Shown: positions 26,192 through 35,770, counted from the stretch's first letter. The stretch: DNA of 64,000 bases from AP-15 sp963700195 (GCA_963700195.1 CAVOWQ010000033.1:124001-188000), one strand, 5' to 3'. Notes: generated from the letters alone by a model not told the origin. A program made the numbers and translations.

Positions 26192-27244
26192 GTGACGTTA
26201 TCAGAGGGGTTGGTGCCTCAGACGGATCTTGTCGAACCGCCACCCGGTGACGTGCGCAAGTCTAACCCAAGGCGGCCGCCCGAGGAGGTCGCCGAGCTGC
26301 CGCTGCTGCCGGCGCGATTCCTCGAGCCGCACGGTTTTACTTGGGGCAGTTTGGCCGCGTCCGATGGCGCAACGCTGCGCTGGGGCCATTTGCCGGCGGC
26401 CAATCCCCGCGCCGAATGCGTGATGGTCGGTGGCTTCACCGAGTGCATCGAAAAATATTTCGAGACGACGGCCGATCTCGCGGCCCGTGGCCTATCGGTG
26501 TGGTGTCTCGATTGGCGCGGGCAGGGCGGCTCCGAGCGCCCGCGGCGTTGGCCGAGCCGGCCGCGCCCGCGCCGCTACGATCGCGACGCGAATGACCTCG
26601 CGCTCTTCGCGAATAAACTGCCGCCGCCCCGTCAGCCGCGTCTGCTGATCGGCCACTCGATGGGGGGCGCAATCGCACTGGTCTGCCTGCGGCAATCCCC
26701 CGGCCTGTTCGACGCGGCGATTTTGTCGGCGCCGATGCTCGGAATCCGCACCGGGCGCATTCCGCGGCCTATCGCGCGCTGCCTCGCCAGCGCTGCGCGC
26801 GCCTCCGGCTTCGGCCTTTGCTTCGTCCCCGGAGCGGGCCCTTGGCGTCCCGATCGCATCCCCTCGCCCGAAATCAGCCGCACCACGAGCGATCCCGAAC
26901 GTTGCCGCTTGCAATATGGCTGGTTTTCGGCGCGCGCCCAGTTGCGCGTCGATCAGCCGACCTATGCCTGGCTCGACGCGTCGCTTCGCCTCGTGCGGAG
27001 GATCAGTCGGCCCGAGTTTCTCCGCGAGATCCGCACACCGATCCTGCTCGCCAGCGCGGGGATAGAGGCTTTTGTCGATCCTGCGGCACACCACCGGGCG
27101 GCTAGGCTCTTGCCGGACGGCACTCTGGTTGAATTCCCGGACTCTAAGCACGAACCGTTTCTCGAGCGCGATCCGATTCGCAATCGTTGGCTCGATGCGA
27201 TCGACCGGTTTGTCGGAGAGCGCATCGCAAGCCGGGCCGGATGA
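26192..27244 (+). CDS. Lysophospholipase-like alpha/beta hydrolase
   Basis: A 350-residue hydrolase of the Hydrolase_4/monoglyceride-lipase group. Nucleophile Ser156 in LLIGHSMGGAIALVCL, acid in AFVDPAAHHRAARLL and catalytic His in FPDSKHEPFLE give the full triad; the oxyanion region is VMVGGFTECIEKYF. It would hydrolyse lysophospholipids or monoacylglycerols, probably at the inner membrane face. The start is a GTG at 26192 (GGGGGCC upstream). It overlaps the following protease gene by 4 bp (ATGA), so the two are translationally coupled. Confidence 0.88.
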   Translation: MTLSEGLVPQTDLVEPPPGDVRKSNPRRPPEEVAELPLLPARFLEPHGFTWGSLAASDGATLRWGHLPAANPRAECVMVGGFTECIEKYFETTADLAARGLSVWCLDWRGQGGSERPRRWPSRPRPRRYDRDANDLALFANKLPPPRQPRLLIGHSMGGAIALVCLRQSPGLFDAAILSAPMLGIRTGRIPRPIARCLASAARASGFGLCFVPGAGPWRPDRIPSPEISRTTSDPERCRLQYGWFSARAQLRVDQPTYAWLDASLRLVRRISRPEFLREIRTPILLASAGIEAFVDPAAHHRAARLLPDGTLVEFPDSKHEPFLERDPIRNRWLDAIDRFVGERIASRAG

Positions 27245-27984
27245 GACATCGGCGCCGCCCGGCGTCGGTTATTGCGGCCGCGGCGCTTCTACTTGCTTCC
27301 GAGCACCTCGCTTTCGGGCACCTCGCAGCCGAGCTCCTGCCGGGTGTCGGCGTCGTCGATCGGCGTCTGGCGGTCGATGTGCGGCTTCCGCCGTGGAATG
27401 CGATCGCGAAGGTACAGACGAATATCGCAACCCGCTGCACCGGGGCGCTGATCGGCCCCGACATTGTAATGACCGCGGCCCATTGCCTCTACAACCGCAG
27501 AACCCACGCACTCCTGCAACCCGGATCGCTGCACGTCCTCTTCGGCTACGAGGGGGGCGGTTATTTCCGGCACTCGCAGGTCAAGCGGTACGTGGTCGGC
27601 GAGGAGTTTGACGGGGCCGAACCGGCGCAACATCCGGCCTCGGATTGGGCGCGACTCAAGCTCGCCGAAGCCGTTCCACCAGAGATCGAACCGCTGAGAC
27701 TGTCGAAGGAGTTTCCCGCCTCCGGAACTGCGGTCGCGCTGCCCGGCTACAATCAGGATCGAATTCATCGCCTGATGGCCGACACTTCCTGCCGAATTAC
27801 CGGGACATCCATGATTCGCGGCGAGCGGCTGCTGACCCACGACTGCTCGGCTACCCTCGGCACGAGCGGCGGCCCGTTGCTGGCCCGGCGCGGCGGTCAT
27901 TGGGAGGCGGTCGGCATCAATATCGCGGTGACCGCCTCGGCGAATATTGCGCTTCCGGTGTCAGCCCTTCCGGAGGCCCGATAA
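27241..27984 (+). CDS. Secreted trypsin-like serine protease
   Basis: A 247-residue S1 protease. A signal peptide (RRRPASVIAAAALLLASEHLAFG) leads to a chymotrypsin-fold domain: His81 in VMTAAHCLYN, Asp135 in ASDWARLKLAE and Ser209 in ATLGTSGGPLLAR complete the triad, and HDCSAT plus TSCRITG could form a disulphide. Probably active in the periplasm or outside. Its ATG overlaps the TGA of the lysophospholipase-like gene, a layout that implies joint expression; whether they act together on envelope material is inference. Convergent with regA, 23 bp between stops. Confidence 0.9.
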   Translation: MRHRRRPASVIAAAALLLASEHLAFGHLAAELLPGVGVVDRRLAVDVRLPPWNAIAKVQTNIATRCTGALIGPDIVMTAAHCLYNRRTHALLQPGSLHVLFGYEGGGYFRHSQVKRYVVGEEFDGAEPAQHPASDWARLKLAEAVPPEIEPLRLSKEFPASGTAVALPGYNQDRIHRLMADTSCRITGTSMIRGERLLTHDCSATLGTSGGPLLARRGGHWEAVGINIAVTASANIALPVSALPEAR

Positions 27985-28007
27985 CCGCGCCCCCTCAATT
28001 TCCCCGC

Positions 28008-28610
28008 TCAGTTTCGGGGCGCGTGTTTCGACAGGATGCGCTGCAAGGTACGGCGGTGCATCTTGAGGCGGCGGGCGGTTTCCGAGACGTTGCGGTCGCA
28101 CAGCTCGAAGACCCGCTGGATGTGCTCCCAGCGCACCCGGTCGGCCGACATCGGGTCTTCGGGCGGTTCCGGCGTCCCGTCTTCCTGGGCAAGGAGGGCA
28201 CGCTCGACCGCATCGGCGTCGGCCGGCTTCGGCAGATAATCGATCGCCCCGGCCTTGACCGCCGCAACCGCGGTCGCGATGTTGCCGTAGCCGGTCAGCA
28301 TGACGATGCGGGCGCTTGGACGGGCTTGCTGCAATGCGCTGACGACATCGAAGCCGCGGCCGTCACCCAGCCGCATGTCGACAACGGCGAAAGCCGGCAG
28401 CTGATCGGTCGCCGCGGCGATGCCGCCGGCGACGCTGTCGGCGGTCGCGACAACAAAGCCGCGACGCTCCATTGCGCGCGCGAGCCGTTGGCAGAGCGGC
28501 GCGTCGTCGTCGACGATCAGCAACGTGCGTTCGGATTCCGGCAGCCCCTGCAGACCCGTCGAGAGCGTGTCTGTCGCGGAAGGGCGGTTCGGTCGGTCGC
28601 TAGTCTCCAT
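28008..28610 (-). CDS. regA: RegA/PrrA/ActR-type redox response regulator
   Basis: A 200-residue regulator. Receiver domain at 29-140: acidic patch DDD (34-36), phosphorylated D78 in FAVVDMRLGDGRGFD, MLTGYGNIATAV and YLPKPAD. A short linker with Pro-rich EPPEDPMSADRVRWEHIQRV leads to the Fis-type helix-turn-helix NVSETARRLKMHRRTLQRIL that is almost invariant in RegA/PrrA/ActR. The family controls photosynthesis, carbon and nitrogen fixation and respiratory genes in response to redox state. The start codon overlaps the last codons of regB by 11 bp, so regB and regA form one operon. Confidence 0.94.
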   Translation of the reverse strand: METSDRPNRPSATDTLSTGLQGLPESERTLLIVDDDAPLCQRLARAMERRGFVVATADSVAGGIAAATDQLPAFAVVDMRLGDGRGFDVVSALQQARPSARIVMLTGYGNIATAVAAVKAGAIDYLPKPADADAVERALLAQEDGTPEPPEDPMSADRVRWEHIQRVFELCDRNVSETARRLKMHRRTLQRILSKHAPRN

Positions 28611-29982
28611 GATCTTGCCTTTGGTGCCGTCCGCGGCTCAATTCCGGCGGGCGAAGCTTATGAGGGGTCGCCGTGGCAGGACGAAGTCTCTCCACCATCT
28701 CCAGATTGGCACGATTCCAGAAAATCGCAACATGCGCGCCGCCTTCCGGGAGATTATCGAACACCAGCCGCGCGCCGCTGCGCTCCAGCAGGCTCTGCGC
28801 AATGAAGATGCCGAGACCCATGTGATCGGCCGCACCGGCGCGCGTCGAGATGTACGGCTCGCCGAGTTTTCCGAGCAAGTGCAGCGGGAATCCCGGTCCG
28901 TCATCGGCGATCTCGACGGTGACTGTCGCCTTGTCCCAGAAAGTGGTGACGCTGACCTCGCGGCGTGCGAATTGGACCGCGTTCTGAATGAGGTTGTTGA
29001 GCCCGTGCCTGATCTCGGGGCTGCGCCGAACCTGCGGCTCTTCGGGGCCGGGCGGTCCAGCCGTCGCAAAGATCAGCTTCACCCCCTCGTGTTGATGCTG
29101 CGCTCCGGCAGTCTCGACCAGAGCCGAAATCGGGAGGCGCGTGTAGGGGGAGCCGCCGTCGTGCTCCGGCTGCCGCGCGAGCTCGGCGAGGATCCGCCGG
29201 CAGCGCTCTGATTGGCTCAACAGCAGCGCAGCGTCTTCGGCATGCGGGCTGTCCTCGGGCAGATCATGCACCAGCTCCTTTGCAACAACGGCGATTGTTG
29301 CGAGCGGGCTGCCCAGCTCGTGCGCCGCCGCTGCGGCCAGCGCGCCGACCGCCGAAATGCGCTGCTCGCGGGCGAGCGCCAGCTGCGTCGCGGCCACCGC
29401 GTCCCGCAGCCGCCGCGCCTCCTGCGCGACGCTCCAGGTATAGCTTCCGATGAACACCGTCGCGAGCACCAGCGCCAGCCAGATCCCCAGCACCAGCTCG
29501 GGCGGAAATACCAACGGTTCGGTGCGCCAGGGCAAAGGTACGTGCCACAGTGCGAGCACGGTGATCGCCGCCACCGCGAGGATCGAGAGCGCGATCACCG
29601 GGCGCCGCGACAGGATCGTCGCGGCGACGGTTACCGGCGCGAGGATCAGAGTTGAGAACGGGTTCTCCAGGCCGCCGGTCAGATACAGCAGGATGGCGAG
29701 CTGCAGGATGTCGTAGCCGAGGCACAGCGCGGCGTCTCTTTCGCCGAGGCGGGCCGCCGCTTGGCGCACCAGGATCAACACCACGTTCAGCAGAACCGAA
29801 CCGGCGACGACCCCGAGGGCGGGGAGAAGCGGCAGCCGATACCCGAGGCCGTAGTGCACGACCAGGATGGTGAGGGCCTGTCCGGCGATCGCGACCCAGC
29901 GAATCGGCACCAGTGTACGCAGGCTGATGCGGCCAAAGCCGGTGGCTGGCTCGCTCTCGGTGATGAGACTGGTGTCGCTCAC
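28600..29982 (-). CDS. regB: RegB/PrrB/ActS-type redox sensor histidine kinase
   Basis: A 460-residue membrane kinase with six hydrophobic segments (about 27-190). The quinone-sensing GGLENPF motif is at 103-109 between helices, His221 lies in the H box AAAAAHELGSPLATIAV, and Cys261 in SQSERCRRILAEL corresponds to the redox-active cysteine of Rhodobacter RegB. HATPase boxes: NLIQNAVQFA, ADDGPGFP, GLGIFIAQSLLERSGA. I take the GTG at 29982 as start because the first conserved residues follow directly; upstream frame has no homology. Overlaps regA. The ABC-2 exporter genes are divergent from the same 104-bp promoter region. Confidence 0.93.
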   Translation of the reverse strand: MSDTSLITESEPATGFGRISLRTLVPIRWVAIAGQALTILVVHYGLGYRLPLLPALGVVAGSVLLNVVLILVRQAAARLGERDAALCLGYDILQLAILLYLTGGLENPFSTLILAPVTVAATILSRRPVIALSILAVAAITVLALWHVPLPWRTEPLVFPPELVLGIWLALVLATVFIGSYTWSVAQEARRLRDAVAATQLALAREQRISAVGALAAAAAHELGSPLATIAVVAKELVHDLPEDSPHAEDAALLLSQSERCRRILAELARQPEHDGGSPYTRLPISALVETAGAQHQHEGVKLIFATAGPPGPEEPQVRRSPEIRHGLNNLIQNAVQFARREVSVTTFWDKATVTVEIADDGPGFPLHLLGKLGEPYISTRAGAADHMGLGIFIAQSLLERSGARLVFDNLPEGGAHVAIFWNRANLEMVERLRPATATPHKLRPPELSRGRHQRQDHGD

Positions 29983-30086
29983 CTGATGACCTCGTCTGGT
30001 TTGTTCCGACGGCCGACCTCGCGGTCTGCGTTTGGGAACGCCGGCCCGTACTGGCCGAAGTCCCTGCAACGAGTAATATAGGGGCG
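29983..30086. promoter_or_regulatory. Divergent promoter region of regB and the ABC exporter
   Basis: The 104-bp gap between the regB GTG and the ABC ATPase ATG must hold both promoters if neither gene has another. I see no clear sigma-70 boxes or known operator. In the Rhodobacter and Bradyrhizobium families the regB promoter is often autoregulated by RegA. Confidence 0.4.
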
Positions 30087-30839
30087 ATGCTCGCGCCCGC
30101 CGTCAAAGTCGACAATCTCGTCAAACGCTATCCGACCGCCGTCGCGGTCGACGGGATCAGTTTCAGCGTCGCGCGTGGTATGACCGCGGCGTTGCTCGGT
30201 GGCAACGGTGCCGGCAAAACGACCACCCTCTCGATCCTGCTCGGACTTCTGTTACCGACTGCCGGCAGAGTGGAGGTCCTCGGCGAGGACATCCTGCGCC
30301 ACCGATATCGCGTCCTCCCCCGGATGAATTTCTCCTCCCCCTTTGTCGACCTGCCGCATCGCCTGACGGTGCGCCAGAACCTGCTGATCTATGCCAGGCT
30401 CTATGGTTTGCCGGATCGGCGCGAGCGAATCGAGAACCTCGCCCGCGACTTGCAGATTTCGGCCTTTCTCGAACGCCCGGCGGGCAAGCTTTCGGCCGGG
30501 CAGAAAACCCGCGTGGCGCTCGCCAAGGCGCTGCTGAACGAGCCCGAACTGTTGCTGCTCGACGAACCCACGGCTTCCCTCGACCCGGACACCGGCGATT
30601 GGGTGCGCCGCTATCTCGAGGAATGGCGTGCGCGCACCGGCGCGACGATCCTGATGGCCTCCCACAATATGAGCGAGGTCGAACGGCTGTGTTCCGAGGT
30701 CCTGATGATGAAGGAGGGCCATATCGTCGACCGGGGTAGCCCGCAAGAACTGATCAATCGTTATGGGCGAACCAACCTCGAAGAGGTCTTTCTGCACATC
30801 GCCCGCGAGCCGCGGATCGAGCTGGAAGCGGCAAAATGA
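30087..30839 (+). CDS. ABC-2 type exporter, ATP-binding subunit
   Basis: A 250-residue ATPase: Walker A LLGGNGAGKTTT (37-47), signature KLSAGQKTRVALAKALL (134-150), Walker B LLLLDEPTASLDP (155-167) and H-loop MASHNMSEVE. The Q-loop region (NFSSPFVDLPHRLTVRQNL) is typical of NodI/drug-export ATPases. Translationally coupled to the permease (ATGA overlap at 30836-30839). It powers export of an unknown lipid-like or small-molecule substrate. Divergent from regB. Confidence 0.92.
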   Translation: MLAPAVKVDNLVKRYPTAVAVDGISFSVARGMTAALLGGNGAGKTTTLSILLGLLLPTAGRVEVLGEDILRHRYRVLPRMNFSSPFVDLPHRLTVRQNLLIYARLYGLPDRRERIENLARDLQISAFLERPAGKLSAGQKTRVALAKALLNEPELLLLDEPTASLDPDTGDWVRRYLEEWRARTGATILMASHNMSEVERLCSEVLMMKEGHIVDRGSPQELINRYGRTNLEEVFLHIAREPRIELEAAK

Positions 30840-31646
30840 GCCGCGAGTTGCGATATTCGGCGGGGCGGGTCTGGGCGATGCTGCTGCGCTATCTCTATCT
30901 GCTGCGCAGCTCGTGGCCGCGCACCCTCGAGATGCTGTACTGGCCGACCTTGCAGATGCTGATCTGGGGGTTCATGAGCCAGTTCCTCTACAGCAACAGC
31001 AGCTATGTCTTCCGCGCCTTCGGCGTGCTGCTCGCCGCGGTCATGCTGTGGGATGTGCTGTTCCGCGGCCAGCTCGGCTTGTCGATGTCGTTTCTCGAGG
31101 AGATGTGGGCGCGCAATCTCGGGCATCTCTTCGTCACCCCGCTGCGGCCCTATGAGTGGGTCCTGTCGCTGTTGTCGATGAGCATGATCCGCGTGCTTGC
31201 TCGGCATCCTGCCGGCGGCGTTGCTGGCAATCCCGCTCTATCACTATTCGATCTTCGCGATGGGGCTTCCGCTCCTCGCGTTCTTTGTCGCGCTGCTGAT
31301 CATGGGCTGGGCATTGGGTCTGGCAATCTGCGGGCTGATCCTGCGCCAGGGCATGGGAGCGGAGGGCCTGGCCTGGACTGTTGTATTCACTTTATCGCCG
31401 CTCAGCTGCGTCTACTACCCGGTCTCCACATTGCCCGGCTGGCTTCAGCATGCCGCCTGGGCGCTGCCCTCGACCTATGTCTTCGAAGGCATGCGAACGG
31501 TGCTGTTCACCGGCGTCTTCCGAAGCGATTACTTCTTCACCGCTTTGGTGCTCGACGCGTTCTATGTGGGGCTGGGCGCCGCTGTCTTTTTCGTCGCCTT
31601 CCATGACGCGCGCCGGCGAGGTGCGCTGCTGCAGATGGGCGAATGA
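30836..31646 (+). pseudogene. ABC-2 type exporter permease, one +1 frameshift
   Basis: The protein reads for 121 residues (MSRELRYSAGRVWAMLLRYL to LSLLSMSMIRVL) and, one frame over from about 31195, for another 150 residues (LGILPAALLAIPLYHYSIFA to RRRGALLQMGE). Deleting a single T in GTGCTTGCTCGG near 31198 restores a continuous 269-residue, six-helix permease of the NodJ/ABC2_membrane type with the PL(S)CVYYPVSTLPGW motif. The start overlaps the ATPase stop. An otherwise intact gene, so an assembly insertion is plausible. Confidence 0.85.
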
Positions 31647-31653
31647 AACCGGG

Positions 31654-32443
31654 CTATGCGCCTCCGCCAGGCGCGAGAACAGTGAAACCCTCTTTCTCAA
31701 AAATCGGCTTCGCGGCCGGCGAGGCGAGAAAATCGAGCAGCCGCGCCGCGCTCGGGTTCTTGCTGTCCGCGGTGAGCGCCGCCGGATAGATGATCGGCGG
31801 GTGGGTGTCCTCGGGGAACACCCCGACGATCTTGACGCGTGGATCGGCCGCCGCGTCGGTCGCATAGACGATGCCGAGCGGGGCTTCGCGGCGCGCCACG
31901 AACAGTAACGCGGCGCGCACATTCTCTGCCGGCGCGACCGCGGACTGCACACCGTTCCAAACTCCGAGCTTTTCGAGGGCGGCCTTGCCGTACTTGCCCG
32001 CCGGGACAGAATCGGTGTCGGCCATCGCAAGGCGCCCGCCCTTGAGCAGCGCCGCCAGGTCAAAACCCGGCTTGATCTCGACGTGCACATCGCTGTCGGC
32101 CGGCGCGATCAGAACGAGCCGGTTGCCGAGCAGGTTGCGCAGGCTCGCGGGCTGGATCAGATGCCGTTGCTCCAGGTAATTCATCCAGTCCAGATCCGCC
32201 GATATGAACAGGTCGGCCGGCGCGCCGCTTTCGATCTGCTTGGCCAGCGTCGAGCTCGCCGCGTACGAAATCTTTGCAGTGTGCGCCGCCCTGCCGCTCG
32301 AACAGCTTGGCCGCTTCGTCGAGTGCATTGGTCAGGCTGGCGGCCGCGAATACGACGACATCCTGTGCGTGTGCCGCCTGACCCGCGCCGAACGCGATCA
32401 GCGCGGTGACGAGTGCGGCGGCAAACTTCATCGGCACGCGCAT
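31654..32443 (-). pseudogene. modA: Molybdate-binding periplasmic protein ModA, one +1 frameshift
   Basis: The start at 32443 (GGGGAAACC upstream) gives a signal peptide (KFAAALVTALIAFGAGQAAHA) and the ModA start QDVVVFAAASLTNALDEAAK, whose Ser/Thr bind molybdate. After FERQGG the frame changes by +1 near 32300 and continues AKISYAASSTLAKQIESGAP, ADLFISADLDWMNYLEQRHL, KAALEKLGVWNGV, FVARREAPLGIVYATDAAAD to IFEKEGF. The whole matches ModA of the molybdate ABC importer. No modB or modC is in the window. Follows a BtuF-type binding-protein gene by 19 bp. Confidence 0.88.
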
Positions 32444-32462
32444 GTGGTTTCCCCGACCGCTT

Positions 32463-33498
32463 TTATTGCGACAGTGCTTCGAATTGCTCGTCATCAAGCT
32501 CGATCCTGTAGAACCGGCGGTAAAAATCAAAATCCTGCGCCTCTGCCCGTAGATCCTCCGGGTAGACCGCCGGATAGAGCGTACGGCCCGCCCATAAAAG
32601 TCCGAGCAGCCGATTGACCGAGGGCGGCTCGTCGATCCAGCCAAACGGCAAGGCCGGCGCGAGATAAACGCGATCCTGCCTGACCGCGGGGAGGCTCGCC
32701 CATTCCGGCCCCTTCCGGCCCTTCCAAAACTCGGGATTGTTGGTGACGACAATGTCGGGGTTCCAGGCGAAAACCTGATCGCGGGTCACATGCGAGAGTT
32801 CCCCCGTGCCGGCGCCGTCGGCGACGTTGACCAAACCGACGAGGCGGAGCACGTCGCCCAGCGAGGAGGCCGCGGTTGCGGTCGTGAGCCCGTCGGCGCT
32901 GCGGGCGTAATAGACCCGGATCGGCCCTGCTTCATGCCGCGCCTGCGCCCGCTCGCGGGTGATCATGAGCAGGCGCTCGGCGGCGCCCGCGAGATCGGCC
33001 GCCCGCTCCTCGGTCCCGAGCATCCCTCCGAGCAGCCGGTAGATTTCCGGGGTGCGCTCGAGCTTCCCGTCCAACAGGAGGACGGGGATCCCGGTCGCCT
33101 CTTGCACCATCGCGGCGCGATCGGCGTAGCGAGGCGCTGTCGAGCCGTAGTCGAGGATGACGTCCGGCCGGGCGGCCTGGATCTGATCTGCTTGAACCTT
33201 GCCGTCGCGGACGAGCGGCAGCAAGCGCTGGCAAATCGGCAAAACTCGGCCCGAGGAGGTTTTTGGCCGCCGGACCAGGCGAATGCGGCCAACCGATCAT
33301 TTTCTCCGGCGCGAGCGTGTAGAGGAGGACAGCGGCAGGCGGTCCCGCCGGCATAACCCGCTCGATCCGATCCGGGATTTCTACGGTGCGTCCCGTTGCG
33401 TCGACAACCGAGCGCGCCAACGCAGGCGTCACGAACGCCAGTAAAAGAACAGCAAGTCGCGAGAGCCACGCACTCGCAGAATTTCGAAGGCGTTGCAT
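32463..33498 (-). pseudogene. BtuF/MolA-type periplasmic binding protein, one +1 frameshift
   Basis: A signal peptide (RLAVLLLAFVTPALA) and first lobe (VVDATGRTVEIPDRIERVMP, LLYTLAPEKMIGWP) are read from 33498. After SFADLP the frame changes by +1 near 33245 and continues RPDVILDYGSTAPRYADRAA, GIPVLLLDGKLERTPEIYRL, NPDIVVTNNPEFWKG to the end. It is a Peripla_BP_2 (class III) protein of the kind binding siderophores, cobalamin, haem or, as in Haemophilus MolA, molybdate/tungstate. Because it precedes modA and faces modE, an oxyanion role is likely (inference). The transposon at 33504 lies immediately upstream of its start. Confidence 0.8.
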
Positions 33499-33517
33499 CA
33501 GGGATATATCAGTTGGG

Positions 33518-33549
33518 CGGAATTATGCGCTTGACAAAGTCACGCTAAG
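33518..33549 (+). repeat. Left terminal inverted repeat of the IS1595-like element
   Basis: CGGAATTATGCGCTTGACAA followed by AGTCACGCTAAG, matched by its reverse complement at 38000-38031 with three differences. It contains an inward-facing TTGACA that could serve as a -35 element for the transposase. Confidence 0.85.
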
Positions 33550-33561
33550 CGCCTAGCTCAT

Positions 33562-34536
33562 ATGTAGAAAATCGATGGCAAGCGCGATGTTGACCTCAAC
33601 AAAGTCTCCGCTCTTACCGAGGATGAGGCTCGCGAGACGATCGAGCGCATCCTTTGGCCGAATGGTGCGGTATGCCCGCATTGTGGCGCAACGGAGAACG
33701 TGACGCGGCTTCAAGGCAAGGCGCATCGACCGGGCGTTTTCCAGTGCAACAACTGCCATGAGCAGTTCACGGTCACAGTCGGGACGATCTTCGAAGACTC
33801 GCACATTCCGCTACGCAAATGGCTGATGGCGTTCGCGCTGCTCTGCTCCGCGAAGAAAGGCATCTCCGCACTTCAGCTACAGCGGGAACTCGAATTCGGT
33901 TCCTATCGCACGGCTTGGCACATGGCCATCGAATTCGCCACGCAATGAGCAAAGAGCCTCTAGCCGGATTGCTCAAGGGAACGGTTGAGGCGGACGAAAC
34001 CTATGTCGGCGGCAAGCCGCGCAAGCCTGCCGGGCCTTCTCGGGGAACGGGTAAGCGAAATAGAAAGGGGGCCGCGGCGGCCGGAGCACCGAACATAAGA
34101 CGCCGGTCGTGGCATTGGTCGAGCGCGAGGGCGGCAGATCAGAGCAGAAGCCGACGATCGACGCCAGAGCCGAGACGCTGGCACCGATCGTCCGCGCGAA
34201 CGTCGATTTGAGCGCGAGACTGATGACCGACTCATGGCGAGGCTACATCACGGTCGGTCGGGAATTCGCAGGCGGTCACGAGCGGGTCGACCACGGCGCT
34301 GGCGAGTATGCTCGCGGCGAGGCGCACGTGAACACGGCGGCAAGCTTTTTCGCGCTGCTGAAGCGCGGGATCGTGGCAGCTTCATCATGTTTCACCGGAA
34401 CACCTGCATCGCTATTGCGATGAATTCTCATTCCGATGGGATTATCGATCAATTTCCGACTTTCCGACCGCACTGTATCGCGATCCGTCAAACTGAGGGA
34501 AAACGGCTCAGCTATCGTCTGCCTACGAAAGGTTAG
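33562..34536 (+). pseudogene. IS1595-family transposase, several frameshifts
   Basis: Readable in pieces: a zinc-ribbon N-terminus (LTEDEARETIERILWPNG, then VCPHCGATENVTR and FQCNNCHEQFTVTVGTIFED), the linker with RKWLMAFALLCSAKKGISAL, then after a frame change the catalytic DDE_Tnp_IS1595 domain (LLKGTVEADETYVGGKPRKP), then in a third frame VVALVEREGG, LMTDSWRGYITVGREFAGGH and the final NTAASFFALLKRGIV, with HRYCDEFSFRWDY and KRLSYRLPTKG in further frames. A stop (TAG) follows the only good start codon at 33562. Clearly inactive. Confidence 0.85.
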
Positions 34537-34600
34537 CCGCATAGGCAAGTCCTAGACCCTCCGCGGCAACTTGTGGCTCAATGACGCGGCGAGGTAACGG

Positions 34601-35013
34601 ATGGCACCCTATGGGATCTTTTGCCTTTCGGACGAATTGCTCCTCTTTCCTCTAATTGCGCTGATCATAAATGCTCTGGTGCGTTGGCGCACCAGAATTC
34701 CCCAGAGCGCGCCGGCAGACCTGTATCCATGCTATGGATTTTCGATGTCGCCGTGATTTTAAAGGTGGAAACCTTTAGTCAATTCAGCGACTTGTTAACC
34801 AATGCTGATAATATGCGCGCTTGGTTTATAATGGTATGGTTGCTGAACATCTTCTTGTGGCTGATGATTTTGAGGATAGAATATATACATATCACGGGAA
34901 CCGCGGCCACGGGTGCGTGGTTTACACGGTCCAGGTCCAGAGCTATGGTGCTTTCGTTCGCCACTTCGATCGTCGGCATCGTAACGAACTTAGCAGCGTT
35001 TACAGCGGGTTGA
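34601..35013 (+). pseudogene. Hypothetical membrane protein, frame broken once
   Basis: From the ATG at 34601 the frame gives MAPYGIFCLSDELLLFPLIA and LIINALVRWRTR (one hydrophobic helix) and stops after about 50 residues. An overlapping frame continues with MLWIFDVAVILKVETFSQFS, RAWFIMVWLLNIFLWLMILR and MVLSFATSIVGIVTNLAAF (two to three more helices). Joined, they would make a protein of about 135 residues with four helices. No family recognised. The second part could also be an independent gene starting at 34729. Seven bp before a tiny membrane-protein gene. Confidence 0.45.
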
Positions 35014-35019
35014 TGTCAC

Positions 35020-35151
35020 ATGATCGCCACTGTCGCCATCCAGGCCTTAGCACTCTCGGTTATCGGGATAACTCTTTCCGTTCCGATTGGGATCGGAATG
35101 GCTAAGCTTATCGAGCGTGACCCGGCCGATTGGCGCGCATTTTTCATCTGA
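35020..35151 (+). CDS. Tiny single-helix membrane protein (43 aa)
   Basis: ATG at 35020 to TGA at 35149-35151 encodes MIATVAIQALALSVIGITLS and VPIGIGMAKLIERDPADWRA then FFI: one hydrophobic helix with an acidic, basic C-terminus. It begins 7 bp after the stop of the preceding membrane protein, as expected in an operon of small membrane proteins. No homologue recognised; could be a toxin-like peptide, a subunit of the preceding protein or chance. Too short to judge by codon use. Confidence 0.4.
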   Translation: MIATVAIQALALSVIGITLSVPIGIGMAKLIERDPADWRAFFI

Positions 35152-35320
35152 GATTTCCAAGGAAATTTGCACATCGAGTGATCATCACAACGGTCGTGCC
35201 CACGGCTTCATCGGCAACTATTGTTTCACCTCCACCATGGCAATCTCCTAGCGGACCGCCTCGTCTGCAACAAATACGTCCGAACGACACGGGCACTGAC
35301 GGGCGAATGTTTATAGCTAC

Positions 35321-35717
35321 GTGAATTATCCAGCGGACAGTGATGTAGTTCTGCTGTTGTGCGAGGACGCTCGTCTTGAGGTTGGCAATAAAGTAACAAT
35401 TATTGGTTGGTACGTAGGAGGAGACATCGTTATACCAAAGAGTGAAGAGGATCATTTGCTTTTGCCTTCATTGGCCCTTATATTTTTTATTCGTTCAGGA
35501 GACGGCGAATTCCAAGGATCGGCTAAAGTTATAGATCCAGATGGATCTGCTATTATAGAAACTCAACCTTTTCAAGATTCCAATTAGAAAAGGCGCCTCT
35601 GCCGCCCAATTATTGCGAGCAGTGCCATTTTCCGCGAAAATCGGTAAATATACTGCAGAATTTCGCCTGAACGAAAGAACGTATCATTCCGGATTTACGG
35701 TGACACGAAGCGCATAG
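35321..35717 (+). pseudogene. DUF6941-like protein, one +1 frameshift
   Basis: GTG at 35321 begins MNYPADSDVVLLLCEDARLE, VGNKVTIIGWYVGGDIVIPK, LALIFFIRSGDGEFQGSAKV, IDPDGSAIIETQPF. Removing one T from the CCTTTTCAAG run near 35572 lets it continue KIPIRKGASAAQLLRAVPFS, AKIGKYTAEFRLNERTYHSG to a stop at 35717, giving about 131 residues. The family, which I recognise only by its start (VLLLCxDAR...NK...GWY..GD), is a small beta-rich phage/mobile-element-associated protein of unknown role. Confidence 0.6.
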
Positions 35718-35770
35718 CTTCCGCTCGGGATCATTCCAAATTTCTCAAACGTTTGGTAGCATAGTTTGCG

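Noticed and set aside
34821..35105. 94-codon plus-strand frame in the cargo
   Set aside because: Overlaps the helix-coding frame of the membrane protein and the 43-residue peptide and has no hydrophobic or domain character.
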